NCBI GenBank assembly: GCA_030681135.1
Contig: JAUXXF010000006.1
Location: 1-64,000 of the forward strand
Direction of reading: 5' to 3'
DNA: 64,000 nt
Origin: Chlamydiales bacterium
GTDB lineage: Bacteria > Chlamydiota > Chlamydiia > Chlamydiales > SM23-39
Shown here: piece after piece, positions 17,395 to 26,891 of the stretch
Layout: every line of letters begins with the position of its first letter
Numbering within the stretch: the first letter of the stretch is position 1
Position numbers and translations under genes: made by a program
Notes under the pieces: generated by a model
Seen by the model: only the letters and a program-made list of their open reading frames with translations
Database searches by the model: none
Told to the model about the DNA's origin: nothing

Positions 17395-18555
17395 AAGAAG
17401 GGATTTTAGGTAAGTGCTTTCGGGATGGTAGATGGAAACTGGGTGGTCCAGCGCTTGACGGTGTTTACCGAGAAGACGGACCGACCTTCCTGATTCGAGC
17501 GATGCTTTGAAGATAAGATTTCCGAATAACGCTTCATCAATTTGAGAAGAGCAAGAACAAGTAAGCAGCAAGGAACCAACAGGCATTTTTTCTAATGTTT
17601 TCCGATTAAGCTTTCGATAGGCGTGACTTGCTTTAGGGACATCTTTTCGTTTTTTGGCAAAAGCAGGAGGATCTAGAATGATCAGATCATAATCTAAAGG
17701 CTCTTGAATGATGAAATCGACAGCATCTCTAGCAAAAAACCGATGTTTCTCAGAAGAAAATCCATTGAGCTCAAGATTTCGCTCAATGATTGGACCACAT
17801 TTTGCACTAATATCTACGCTATCGACCGAGAGAGCCCCTCCTGCAAGAGCTGCTATAGAAAATCCGCCTGTATAAGAAAAACAATTGAGCACTTTTTTAT
17901 TCAAAGAGAGATGCTTGATCTCCTCTCTCATCTCACGCTGATCTAAAAAAAGGCCTGTCTTTTGTCCTTCTAGCACATCAACAAAAAAGCGAAGACCGTT
18001 TTCCAACACCTCTATTTGTGAAGAATTTTCTCCATAAAGATGACTTTTTTGCTGTAATAAACCTTCTCTTTGGCGAAGCGCTGAGGTGGACTTTTCAAAA
18101 ATAGATGTTGGGCTCCCCTCTTCAATCAAAAGAGAGAGGATAAATTCTTTTCGCTTTTCTATCCCAAGAGTGGAGATCTGGATCACAAAGACGTTATTGT
18201 AGACATCCACGATCAGTCCTGGAATCCCATCTCCTTCCATATTGATCAACCGAAAAGCATTGGTAGTAGAAAGATTAAATAGGTTTCTTCGTAAAGAAAA
18301 AGCCTCTTTGATACGCCGTCTTATCGCCTCTTCTAATGATTCAGAGCCAAAAGCGATCATTTGACCAACGATTGAGCCCCCTTTGTTCAAAAGAGCAATC
18401 CCAAGCTTTTCTCCATCAGATGTATAGACTTCAGCGGCGTCTCCTTCTTCATAAGAAGAAAGTTCTTGCACTGCACCAGAAAAAATCCAGTGATGTCTTT
18501 GACGGATAGGACGGTCTTTACCCGCCTTTAAAGTAATGCGAGTTTCGATTTGCAT
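17380..18555 (-). CDS. RlmI-type 23S rRNA methyltransferase
   Basis: A 391-residue SAM-dependent methyltransferase. Residues 1-80 form a PUA-like RNA-binding domain (A-G-K-D-R-P-I-R-Q-R-H-H-W-I-F-S-G-A). The catalytic Rossmann domain follows, with V-L-N-C-F-S-Y-T-G-G-F-S-I-A-A as motif I and L-I-I-L-D-P-P-A-F-A-K as motif IV, and a Cys-rich S-C-S-S motif. The N-x-F-S-Y-T-G-x-F motif and the PUA domain place it in the RlmI/RlmK group that makes 5-methylcytosine in 23S rRNA; the exact site is not shown. Its start lies 28 bases inside the rimO gene. Confidence 0.85.
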   Translation of the reverse strand: MQIETRITLKAGKDRPIRQRHHWIFSGAVQELSSYEEGDAAEVYTSDGEKLGIALLNKGGSIVGQMIAFGSESLEEAIRRRIKEAFSLRRNLFNLSTTNAFRLINMEGDGIPGLIVDVYNNVFVIQISTLGIEKRKEFILSLLIEEGSPTSIFEKSTSALRQREGLLQQKSHLYGENSSQIEVLENGLRFFVDVLEGQKTGLFLDQREMREEIKHLSLNKKVLNCFSYTGGFSIAALAGGALSVDSVDISAKCGPIIERNLELNGFSSEKHRFFARDAVDFIIQEPLDYDLIILDPPAFAKKRKDVPKASHAYRKLNRKTLEKMPVGSLLLTCSCSSQIDEALFGNLIFKASLESGRSVRLLGKHRQALDHPVSIYHPESTYLKSLLLEVV

Positions 18556-19910
18556 GATTTCTTTACAGGTCCTAAAGCTGTGGCGATCAGATCATAGTCA
18601 GCTGCCCCAGTGATTTCTATTTCGTAGATTTTTCCAAACGCCTTTACGTTGCGTGCATCATTAATGATGATTTGTCCATCAATCTCAGGACACTGTCCTC
18701 TAGTTCGAGCGCGAAGAAGAAGCTCCGAAGAAGGGTGAAATCCCTCAACGATCGCCTCCATTGTTTGACCAATGAGCTTCTTATTTCGTTTGCGAACGAC
18801 CTTTAGTTGCTCTGCAGCAAGACGATCAAACCGCTCTTTTTTGACCTCTTCAGAAATCTGATTGGGCAAACGAGCCGCATACGCCTCTTTTTCGAGGGAA
18901 AAGGTGAAAATCCCCACATTATCTAACGCCGCTTTTCGAACAAATTGGACCAGCTCTTCAAACTGCTCTTCAGTCTCTCCAGGAAATCCAACCATAAGAC
19001 TTGTTCGAATGACAACACCTGGTATTTCGTGGCGCAGTTTATCGATTGTACCTACGATCTGCTCGCGAGACGTCGTTCTATGCATAGCTTTTAACATCTC
19101 ATCGTTAATATGCTGAATGGGCATGTCGAGATAAGGACAAATCCTCGAATCGCTCTTCATCAAAGCAATCAGCTCATCATCGATTTCATCCGGATACAAG
19201 TATAAAAGACGAATCCAATAATCCCCTCCCACTTGCAGCATCGCTCTTAGCAGTTCAGCCAACGCTCCCTTTTCTTTCCGATCTTTCCCAAAATCGCCCA
19301 AATCTTGAGCAATTAAAATGACTTCAAACACTCCTTGAGACAAGAGCGCTTTGAATTCTTTAACGACCTGCTCTACTGATTTACTGCGCAAAGGCCCTTT
19401 GATCGTCGGAATAATACAAAAAGCGCACCTTTTGCGGCACCCCTCTGCAATTTTTAAATAAGCATAATGCTTAGGTGTAGAGATTGTCCTAGGAATCTCC
19501 CCCCATTCGAGGTAGCTCCGAGCGTCCGTTACAGCACTGCCTTGCTCCTCTGTTTTTACAGCATCTAAAATTTTTTCTACATCTCCAGAGCCGAGCAAAT
19601 AATGGATGTCAGGAAAACGCTCTTTAAGCTCCTGGCTATGTTTTTGGACCATACAACCGGCCACGATGATTTTGGCATCCACCTTTTTTTCTTGAAAAAG
19701 CTCTTCGATCGTATCAAACCCTTCCTGGCGGGATGACTGCAAAAATCCACATGTATTGACTACCAAATAATCAGCCTCTTTCATATCGGCTGTAATCTCA
19801 AATCCAGCTTTTAACAAAATCCCGATCATGACCTCACTATCTACCAGGTTGCGAGCGCACCCTAAAGATGTGAAATGAAATTTATTCTTACTGCAAACCC
19901 GACTCTGCAT
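18528..19910 (-). CDS. rimO: Ribosomal protein S12 methylthiotransferase
   Basis: A 460-residue radical-SAM enzyme that adds a methylthio group to an Asp of ribosomal protein S12. It has the N-terminal UPF0004 domain (F-T-S-L-G-C-A-R-N-L-V-D-S-E with the first cluster Cys, then N-T-C-G-F-L and A-G-C-M-V-Q), the radical-SAM motif C-R-K-R-C-A-F-C, and a C-terminal TRAM domain. The start signature S-L-G-C-A/P-x-N-x-V-D-S-E separates RimO from MiaB. The stop overlaps the RlmI-type gene, so two ribosome-modifying enzymes are co-expressed. Confidence 0.93.
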   Translation of the reverse strand: MQSRVCSKNKFHFTSLGCARNLVDSEVMIGILLKAGFEITADMKEADYLVVNTCGFLQSSRQEGFDTIEELFQEKKVDAKIIVAGCMVQKHSQELKERFPDIHYLLGSGDVEKILDAVKTEEQGSAVTDARSYLEWGEIPRTISTPKHYAYLKIAEGCRKRCAFCIIPTIKGPLRSKSVEQVVKEFKALLSQGVFEVILIAQDLGDFGKDRKEKGALAELLRAMLQVGGDYWIRLLYLYPDEIDDELIALMKSDSRICPYLDMPIQHINDEMLKAMHRTTSREQIVGTIDKLRHEIPGVVIRTSLMVGFPGETEEQFEELVQFVRKAALDNVGIFTFSLEKEAYAARLPNQISEEVKKERFDRLAAEQLKVVRKRNKKLIGQTMEAIVEGFHPSSELLLRARTRGQCPEIDGQIIINDARNVKAFGKIYEIEITGAADYDLIATALGPVKKSCKSKLALL

Positions 19911-19980
19911 AAACCTACCTTAAATTGGAGCGTAAGTATAAACTGTAAGACGGTTGTCATGCAAACAGAAATGCAGGAAT

Positions 19981-20907
19981 ATGTTCTACTATCTCGTAAA
20001 AAAAGGATTGTTATTCATCCTTTCCCTTTTGTGCGTCATCACGATCACATTTTTTATCATGCATGCCATCCCAGGAGATCCTTTTATCGGAGAGCATGTC
20101 CTCTCCCAAGAAGCTCTTGACGCTCTTTATGCCCACTACAAATTGGATCAATCGGTCTGGGTGCAATATATTTTTTACATAAAGCGACTCCTCTCTTTAG
20201 ACCTCGGCTATTCCCTCGTCTACCCAGGCATTCGAGTGACCGAGCTCATTGCAAGCGCTTTTCCCATCTCTGCTTATATAGGGCTTGAGGCTCTTATCCT
20301 CTCGATCTCCCTTGGAATATGCCTTGGCGCTTATTCAGCGCTCAAAAAAACGACATGGCAAGATACGGCCATTATGTCCCTTTCTGCTACCCTGTTATCC
20401 ATTCCCCATTTTGTGGCAGCAACCCTTTTACAATGGCTGATCGCGGTCCGATTAGGCATTTTGCCCATCGCTTCCTGGGGTTCATTTTCCCACACTATTT
20501 TGCCAGCCATCTCTTTAGCCATCTTGCCTGCAGCTACAATTGCCCGATTGACCCGGACAAATATGGTCAAGGTTCTCGAAGAACCCTATATCCAGACTGC
20601 GAAAGCAAAGGGACTCTCCTCCATGCAAATCATCTTGCGCCATGCGCTCCGAAATACGCTGCTTCCCACAATCACCTATTTAGCTCCACTAGTAGCACAT
20701 ATCGCCTTGGGAAGCCTCGTGATTGAAACAATTTTTTCTATTCCAGGTTTGGGGAAATGGATGATTCATAGTATTATCATGAGAGATTATCCGCTTATTT
20801 TAGGTTTAACTCTTTTTTTTAGCTCTTTTTTAATGCTATCGATGTTTATCATTGATATGATCTACGGCTTAATAGACCCGAGAATTCGCTGGTCAAGCAA
20901 ACTATGA
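19981..20907 (+). CDS. Oligopeptide ABC transporter permease, OppB-like
   Basis: A 308-residue permease with six transmembrane helices. The N-terminus (F-F-I-M-H-A-I-P-G-D-P-F) is the OppB/DppB signature, and the cytoplasmic EAA loop reads Y-I-Q-T-A-K-A-K-G-L-S. I start at ATG 19981; the frame extends nine residues upstream to a TTG. It overlaps the next permease by ATGA. Together with OppC- and OppDF-like genes it forms a peptide importer of the inner membrane. No OppA-type binding protein is nearby, so one must be supplied in trans. Confidence 0.88.
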   Translation: MFYYLVKKGLLFILSLLCVITITFFIMHAIPGDPFIGEHVLSQEALDALYAHYKLDQSVWVQYIFYIKRLLSLDLGYSLVYPGIRVTELIASAFPISAYIGLEALILSISLGICLGAYSALKKTTWQDTAIMSLSATLLSIPHFVAATLLQWLIAVRLGILPIASWGSFSHTILPAISLAILPAATIARLTRTNMVKVLEEPYIQTAKAKGLSSMQIILRHALRNTLLPTITYLAPLVAHIALGSLVIETIFSIPGLGKWMIHSIIMRDYPLILGLTLFFSSFLMLSMFIIDMIYGLIDPRIRWSSKL

Positions 20908-21767
20908 ATGAAGAGTATTTATACTCCTCCGACCAACATATACCGCATAACGGACTGTGGATCCGTTTGTGGAGGAGGCGTAGTGTCAAATTAGGCTGCT
21001 CTCTATTAGCTCTTGTGTTTTCTTTAGCCATTTTTGGCCCCCTTTATTCCTCTTATCTTCCTTCAGAGATTCAGCTCATTGACAAAAACCACCCCCCATG
21101 CTCCAAGTTTTGGTTTGGCACAGACGAACTAGGAAGAGATCTTTTTGTCCGCGTCTGCTGGGGGGCAAGAATTTCTTTGTTTATAGGCATCCTCGCCACC
21201 TTAATCGATACTCTCATAGGAGTCTTATGGGCTGCTTTTGTAGTCCAAATCGGAGGAAAATGGGAACAGTATTTAATGAGAATTTGCGATATCCTTCATT
21301 CTATCCCCTATTTACTACTTGCCATGTTCCTAACGCTTGTCAGAGGATCTGGGTTAACAACAGTTCTTATGGCCATTACAATGACTGGTTGGATCCACAT
21401 GGCAAGGATCCTTCGACCCCATATGTTGCAACTTAAAAAACAAGAGTATATCTTGATGGCTACCGTATTAGGAGCATCCCCTTCACGAATTATTTTTCAC
21501 TACCTGATCCCCAATTCAATCAGTCTTATTTTCATTACGATGACCCAAAGCGTGCCTGCAGCCATCTTCACGGAGGCTTTTTTAAGTTTTTTAGGTCTGG
21601 GACTCCAGGTTCCAACCGCCAGCTGGGGGTCTATGATTAATGAGGGAATAGGAGCCATGAGCTATTACCCATGGAGAATGCTTTTTCCAGCATTCTTTAT
21701 TACCTTGACAACTTTAGCTTTTCATTTGCTCGGTCAAGGGTTTCGCGATGTACTGGATGAACAATGA
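20904..21767 (+). CDS. Oligopeptide ABC transporter permease, OppC-like
   Basis: A 287-residue second permease. The pattern F-W-F-G-T-D-E-L-G-R-D-L-F-V-R-V-x-x-G-A-R-I-S-L is the OppC/DppC signature, and the C-terminal half has the EAA loop (Y-I-L-M-A-T-V-L-G-A-S) and F-L-S-F-L-G-L-G-L-Q-x-P-x-x-S-W-G. About six helices; an N-terminal extension of some 20 polar residues. It overlaps both neighbours by four bases, so the importer is made as a unit. Confidence 0.9.
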   Translation: MNEEYLYSSDQHIPHNGLWIRLWRRRSVKLGCSLLALVFSLAIFGPLYSSYLPSEIQLIDKNHPPCSKFWFGTDELGRDLFVRVCWGARISLFIGILATLIDTLIGVLWAAFVVQIGGKWEQYLMRICDILHSIPYLLLAMFLTLVRGSGLTTVLMAITMTGWIHMARILRPHMLQLKKQEYILMATVLGASPSRIIFHYLIPNSISLIFITMTQSVPAAIFTEAFLSFLGLGLQVPTASWGSMINEGIGAMSYYPWRMLFPAFFITLTTLAFHLLGQGFRDVLDEQ

Positions 21768-23293
21768 CAGAGTTACTCCAGATCGATCAGTTATCTGTCC
21801 GCTTTCCCCTTTTGGAGCGCAAAGTTCTGGCCGTAGATAACGTCTCTTTTTCACTAAAGCCCAAAGAGAGCCTTGGCATCTTCGGCCAATCAGGTTCAGG
21901 CAAAACAAGCCTGGCTCTCGCTATATTGCGTTTGTTGAATGGAGCCGAGATTTCCGGCTCTGTCCTCTATAAAGGCCAAGATCTTTTATCGATGAGCGAA
22001 AAGAATTTATGCTCTATCCGAGGCAAAGAGATCGGGTTCATCAGCCAACACCCGACGAGCGCTTTAAACCCGACGATGAAAATCGGCCAGCAGATCGGTG
22101 AGACATTTTCTTGCCATAGAATCTTCCATTCGCATGAAATCAAAGAGAAAACACTTGAGCTGTTAAAGCTCGTTGGCATCAAAGAACCTGCTTTATGCGC
22201 CAAACAGTATCCACATGAGCTCAGCGGAGGACTCAAACAGCGGGTATTAATCGCCATCGCTCTTTCTTGCAACCCAAAGATCCTTATCGCAGATGAACCA
22301 ACAACAGCTCTCGACTATCCTCTGCAGCTGCAAATCATCCAACTCTTGCAGGATTTGCAATATCGCTTTTCGATGGGACTGATTGTCATCTCCCATGATC
22401 CAAGGATCCTTTCGCAACTATGCAATCGGCTGCTGGTTATGGAGAAGGGGGAAATCGGACAACAAAAAGATATTTCAGAATTTATTGCTTTACCATTTCA
22501 GCAGACAGAGCAAAGAAATTCCCCTCATATTGCGCCGCCACTTCTCGATGTACAACACCTATCTGCAAGCTATTCTAGAGGCCATACAATAGTTAAAGCC
22601 TTAGATGACGTCAGTTTTTCTTTGCAACCAGGAACCACTTTAAGTGTCATTGGAGAAAGTGGCGCTGGCAAATCTACGCTTGCCAAGGCTCTTTTAGGAT
22701 TCCTTCCGCATACAGGAGAGATTTACTTTAAAGGAAAAAAACTTGGGAGCCGCAAAAACCGAGCTCTAAGAAGAGATATACAAATTGTCTTTCAAGATCC
22801 TGTTTTATCCTTAAATCCTCGAATGAGTGTGAAAGAGCTGTTGGAAGAGCCTTTTTCTATCCAAAAACAAGCGTATTCAGCGCAATCAATAGCCCATCTT
22901 CTCGAGTTAGTCCAACTTCCTTCATCTTTACTTTTCCGCCTTCCTCACCAGCTCAGTGGAGGACAAAGACAACGAGTGAACATTGCTAGAGCTCTAGCTC
23001 TTCATCCTGATCTTATCATCTTCGACGAACCTTTTTCTTCTTTAGACTCTTTTCTACAAATCCAAATGGCCGAGCTTTTGCAAAAGCTGCAAAAAGAATT
23101 CAACCTCACCTACCTTTTCATCTCCCACGATCTTCCGTTAGCGATCCATCTCTCTACACATCTTGCAGTATTGCATAAAGGGAAACTCGTCGAAATAGGA
23201 GATACACAAGAAATCTATCACAGTCCCGTTCACGATTATACGAGACATTTATTGCAAAATGTCAACTTAAGTAATGTTTTCTGTTGCTCTTAG
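21764..23293 (+). CDS. Fused OppD-OppF ABC ATPase
   Basis: A 509-residue protein holding two complete ATPase domains in one chain. Domain 1 (about 1-245): Walker A G-Q-S-G-S-G-K-T, signature E-L-S-G-G-L-K-Q-R, Walker B L-I-A-D-E-P-T-T-A-L. Domain 2 (about 262-500): Walker A G-E-S-G-A-G-K-S, signature Q-L-S-G-G-Q-R-Q-R, Walker B I-I-F-D-E-P-F-S-S-L. Domain 1 has L-K-Q-R rather than the usual M-R/x-Q-R. OppD and OppF are separate genes in most bacteria; fused forms such as YejF/GsiA are known. It drives the peptide importer encoded just upstream. Confidence 0.92.
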   Translation: MTELLQIDQLSVRFPLLERKVLAVDNVSFSLKPKESLGIFGQSGSGKTSLALAILRLLNGAEISGSVLYKGQDLLSMSEKNLCSIRGKEIGFISQHPTSALNPTMKIGQQIGETFSCHRIFHSHEIKEKTLELLKLVGIKEPALCAKQYPHELSGGLKQRVLIAIALSCNPKILIADEPTTALDYPLQLQIIQLLQDLQYRFSMGLIVISHDPRILSQLCNRLLVMEKGEIGQQKDISEFIALPFQQTEQRNSPHIAPPLLDVQHLSASYSRGHTIVKALDDVSFSLQPGTTLSVIGESGAGKSTLAKALLGFLPHTGEIYFKGKKLGSRKNRALRRDIQIVFQDPVLSLNPRMSVKELLEEPFSIQKQAYSAQSIAHLLELVQLPSSLLFRLPHQLSGGQRQRVNIARALALHPDLIIFDEPFSSLDSFLQIQMAELLQKLQKEFNLTYLFISHDLPLAIHLSTHLAVLHKGKLVEIGDTQEIYHSPVHDYTRHLLQNVNLSNVFCCS

Positions 23294-23329
23294 CGCCATG
23301 TTGGATATATACCAGAAATGGAGAGTTAT

Positions 23330-24424
23330 ATGTTTGAAAAACTATGGGACGTTTTTGTCGATGGATGTCATGCACTTTTTGTTCCTCTAATCTACGTCTA
23401 TTACGCAATCGCAAGCAGTCTTTTTCTCAACAGCGCAGCCTCTGATGCCATAGGATTAGAGCGAACAGGAGATGTTTTTCTCGCTCCTTTTCAATATGTA
23501 TTTTGCGGACAGCTAGCAACCCCTGAAGGAGAAGGGAAATGGGTCTACACCCAGCGCTTTGACTACGAGAACTATTTTTGGATCAAAACTGGAGCCGCTG
23601 TCATCCTCTTACCTATTAGCACAGCCATCGGCGCTGCCATTAAAGGGCTAGCCTATCTGTGTCCCACTTGTCAACAGCAAATGGAAGAAAGAAATGCTTC
23701 GTATGTAAGCGCCGAAATACGCTCGAATCTAGAAACTTACAAAAAATGGGGGATTAAGCTTGAACCCCCTGAGTCATTCACTCCTCAAAAACATCAAAGA
23801 AGACCTGGAGATGAGAGTCACTTAAGGGTAGAAAAAGAAGCTCTCAAAGCCATCGGATCTCTTCTCACAAAAGCACAAATTCCCTGGTGGATCGATTGCG
23901 GCACCTGTTTAGGCGCTTATCGCTATGGGGGCGTGATTCCTTGGGATGAAGACATCGATGTCGCTGTTTTAGAGCCTGATTTCGATAATGTTCGAAGAGC
24001 TCTTCTAGAGCTGGATCCTGAAAAATATCTTCTGCAGGATTGGTCTGGAAGATTAAATCCTCACAATTATTTTAAAGTTTACATCAAACAAACAGGTACG
24101 CTGGTTGATATCTATCATTTCGCAATTGAGCCAAAGACGAAAATGCTCCGCTACATTTTATCTTTAGAAACAAGCTCCATCTTTCCTGAATGGTGGAAAA
24201 TCAGGGAGAGACGTTTTCTTGTCCCCGTCTCTTTTGATACTGTCTTCCCTTTGAAAAAGACTCTTTTTGATGGCATTGAAGTATACATTCCTAATGATCC
24301 TGCAAAATATCTGCAACGCTACTACGGAGAAAATTTAGATCCTGCAAAAGTCTACGATCCAACCACAGGTCGCTATGAAAAAGCGCTTAACCATCCTTAC
24401 TGGCAAAGACAATATGCCCACTAG
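23330..24424 (+). CDS. LicD-family nucleotidyltransferase-fold protein
   Basis: A 364-residue protein. Residues 1-120 have several hydrophobic stretches and are probably membrane associated. From about 165 on comes a LicD domain: a helix E-K-E-A-L-K-A-I-G-S-L-L, then W-W-I-D-C-G-T-C-L-G-A-Y-R-Y-G-G-V-I-P-W-D-E-D-I-D-V, which holds the G-x-x-L-G-x-x-R-x-G and D-x-D metal motifs. LicD proteins transfer phosphocholine or related groups onto glycans; fukutin is a eukaryotic relative. I use ATG 23330, preceded by GGAGAG; a longer frame begins at 23318. The target in this organism is unknown. It overlaps the permease gene by 11 bases. Confidence 0.75.
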   Translation: MFEKLWDVFVDGCHALFVPLIYVYYAIASSLFLNSAASDAIGLERTGDVFLAPFQYVFCGQLATPEGEGKWVYTQRFDYENYFWIKTGAAVILLPISTAIGAAIKGLAYLCPTCQQQMEERNASYVSAEIRSNLETYKKWGIKLEPPESFTPQKHQRRPGDESHLRVEKEALKAIGSLLTKAQIPWWIDCGTCLGAYRYGGVIPWDEDIDVAVLEPDFDNVRRALLELDPEKYLLQDWSGRLNPHNYFKVYIKQTGTLVDIYHFAIEPKTKMLRYILSLETSSIFPEWWKIRERRFLVPVSFDTVFPLKKTLFDGIEVYIPNDPAKYLQRYYGENLDPAKVYDPTTGRYEKALNHPYWQRQYAH

Positions 24425-25796
24425 CCGAAAAGCGCTAACCGTTTCAACGATTGCTTTAATGAATGTTGCGGCTTTGTGCAACATGAAAAATTTTCCACTT
24501 TTAGCAGAATACGGAATGTCGATCATTTTTTTTCTCCTCTTGGCAGCTTTCGTATTTTTTATCCCTGTCGCTTTGGTCTCTGCAGAATTGGCCAGCGGCT
24601 GGCCAGCGCTTGGCGTTTATAGCTGGGTTAAAGAGGCTCTAGGTGCAAAACTGGGATTTATGGCGATCTGGCTGCAATGGGTCGAAAATGTGATCTGGTA
24701 CCCCACGATCCTGTCCTTTATCGCAACCACGTTTGCTTATCTCATCAATCCTGATTTAGCAGAGAATAAGATCTATATTGTCTTTACCATCTTGTTCACT
24801 TTTTGGATCATGACGTATTTGAATTTTTTTGGAATGAAACTCTCAGGAACAATTAGTGCGATGGCTGCTGTTTTGGGAACAATGATTCCTATAACGCTGA
24901 TTGTGATTTTAGGAGCTTTTTGGCTATTGAAAGGCTACCCTTCTCAGATCAGTTTTTCTTGGGAGGATGTGCTTCCCAGTTTTTCTTCCTGGAATGATCT
25001 TGTCTTATTTTCTGGGGTTATCTTCAGTCTTTCTGGACTTGAGATGAATGCCGTGCATGCAAAAAACGCGCGGAACCCTAAACATGACTACCCCAAAGGG
25101 ATCTTTTTAGGTGCACTCATGATTTTAGTCCTCGAAGCCTTTGGCGCCTTAGCTATCGCTATGGTAGTTCCTCGTGAGAAAATTCAGCTGGCGGCGGGGG
25201 GCATGGAAGCATTCACTTATCTTTTTCAGGCGTTTGATCTCTCTTGGGCTACTCCCTTTATCGCAGCGATGATGACTTTCGGAGCTCTTGGGATGATGAG
25301 CACATGGATCGTAGGCCCAAGCCGTGGCCTTTGGGCAACGGCCGAACACGGAGATCTTCCCCTCTTATTCCATAAACTCAATAAACACGAGATGCCTGTT
25401 CATATTTTAATCACTCAAGCAATCATTGTCTCAGCACTCTCTACCATCTTTTTATTCTCTTCTTCCATCAATCACTCCTATTGGATCTTGGTCGCCCTCG
25501 CATCGATCTTATACATGATCATGTATATCCTCCTTTTTATCTCCGCTCTTGTCTTGCGCTATAAACAGCCGCATGTCGAGCGAGTCTACAAAGTACCTGG
25601 CGGCAAAGTAGGCATGTGGATCATATCCATGCTCGGTCTTACAGGAGCTTCTTTTGGATGCATCGTAGGTTTTTTTCCACCCTCTCAGCTAGAAACAGAA
25701 AATGTCCTCTTGTCAACTTCCATCCTCGTGGGAGCTACTTTCCTGTTTTGTATCCTACCATTCCTTATCTATCCCCAAAAAAAATCAACTCACTAA
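24414..25796 (+). CDS. APC-family amino-acid antiporter, GadC/XasA-like
   Basis: A 460-residue permease with about twelve transmembrane helices. Helix 1 has V-A-A-L-C-N-M-K-N-F-P, in the place of the GadC substrate loop, and helix 2 has P-V-A-L-V-S-A-E-L-A-S-G-W-P; the later W-I-V-G-P-S-R-G-L-W-A-T-A-E-H-G-D-L-P is characteristic of the glutamate:GABA antiporter family. Chlamydiae have a homologue of this type. The exact amino-acid pair exchanged cannot be read. Start at 24414 overlaps the licD stop; a longer frame reaches back to 24375. Confidence 0.82.
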   Translation: MPTSRKALTVSTIALMNVAALCNMKNFPLLAEYGMSIIFFLLLAAFVFFIPVALVSAELASGWPALGVYSWVKEALGAKLGFMAIWLQWVENVIWYPTILSFIATTFAYLINPDLAENKIYIVFTILFTFWIMTYLNFFGMKLSGTISAMAAVLGTMIPITLIVILGAFWLLKGYPSQISFSWEDVLPSFSSWNDLVLFSGVIFSLSGLEMNAVHAKNARNPKHDYPKGIFLGALMILVLEAFGALAIAMVVPREKIQLAAGGMEAFTYLFQAFDLSWATPFIAAMMTFGALGMMSTWIVGPSRGLWATAEHGDLPLLFHKLNKHEMPVHILITQAIIVSALSTIFLFSSSINHSYWILVALASILYMIMYILLFISALVLRYKQPHVERVYKVPGGKVGMWIISMLGLTGASFGCIVGFFPPSQLETENVLLSTSILVGATFLFCILPFLIYPQKKSTH

Positions 25797-26771
25797 CAGC
25801 CAGCTTGCAAAACCTAAATAAATAGCTGTAGTAATCATATCGGCGAGCATCAACACAACTGGTCCAGAAGCAACCTTGGGATCCAATTTCCATTTATGCA
25901 ATACTACAGGAAGGCCTATGCCAAACAAGACAGAAAAAGAGATCCCTGTGAAAATCCCCACCCCAATACAAAAAGAGGGCCATAACCCTTCTCCCCAAAA
26001 TAACGATAGCCCACCGACTAGAGCCGCCAAACTCAGGCCAATAAGAATCATGAGCCGCCATTCACGCAAGCCTCGCAAAAAAGCTACTTTCCATACTAAC
26101 CGAGGCCTTCTTAAAAAAAGTAAACTTTGTGTCATCGATTGCATAGAGGTCGACTCGCTAAGGGTAAGTACGAGGGGAATAAAAAACGCGAGCAATAAAT
26201 ACCTGCCCAGCACAAGCTCATAGTGTCTAGAAATGATCGCACAGATCATTCCTGAAAATACATTACATAAAATCCAAGGCATACGACGTCGATATAAGTA
26301 GAGCATGGGGATTTTTTTTTCATCTTCCAACGTCAGACCGATCATCTGAAATAACTCAGAGCGACTCCGCAGATCTCCCACATCAACAGATTGATTTGTC
26401 ATCATTTGGACATCAATCATCCCAAGCAGCCTCTCTTCTTCATCGACAACTGGCAAAGCAAGAAGCGAGTGAAAAGAAAACAGTTGCATCACCTCTTGAA
26501 GAGTTTGAGTTCCATGAACTTTAATCACGGCATCTTGCATCATCTCTTCGATCAAATGGTTCGGATCAGCCAATAAAAGCTGTCTTGTCGACACAACTCC
26601 CTTGAGTTTTTGCCTATCATCCACCACATAAAAATAAATGATCTTTTGTTGAATGTTTTTTTGCCGAAGAGCAACTAACGCTTCTTCTACCCTTGATGTC
26701 AAAGGAATCACAGTTTCAACAACCGCAGCATAATCGCGAGCCAACTTGATGTGATCGACTGAAGAGCTCAT
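25785..26771 (-). CDS. Short MgtE-type Mg2+ transporter
   Basis: A 328-residue magnesium transporter. Residues 15-150 make two CBS domains (V-V-D-D-R-Q-K-L-K-G-V-V-S and L-P-V-V-D-E-E-E-R-L-L-G-M-I-D). The rest has five transmembrane helices of the MgtE type, ending with K-L-D-P-K-V-A-S-G-P-V-V and the conserved L-A-D pore Asp. The usual N-terminal superhelical domain of about 130 residues, which acts as the Mg2+ sensor, is missing, and the usual T-G-G-N-A-G-S-Q motif is altered to S-E-S-T-S-M-Q-S. Gating and ion choice may therefore differ. The 3' end overlaps the convergent antiporter gene by 12 bases. Confidence 0.78.
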   Translation of the reverse strand: MSSSVDHIKLARDYAAVVETVIPLTSRVEEALVALRQKNIQQKIIYFYVVDDRQKLKGVVSTRQLLLADPNHLIEEMMQDAVIKVHGTQTLQEVMQLFSFHSLLALPVVDEEERLLGMIDVQMMTNQSVDVGDLRSRSELFQMIGLTLEDEKKIPMLYLYRRRMPWILCNVFSGMICAIISRHYELVLGRYLLLAFFIPLVLTLSESTSMQSMTQSLLFLRRPRLVWKVAFLRGLREWRLMILIGLSLAALVGGLSLFWGEGLWPSFCIGVGIFTGISFSVLFGIGLPVVLHKWKLDPKVASGPVVLMLADMITTAIYLGFASWLLVS

Positions 26772-26891
26772 TTCATTTCCCCATATTACAAAAAAAAAGT
26801 ATATTAAAAAATTCGGAGTTTGTCTATTTAAAACCTTGTGGAAAAACTAGCCCTTCACGTAAAACTTATGGATACATTTTAAGGAATTCAT

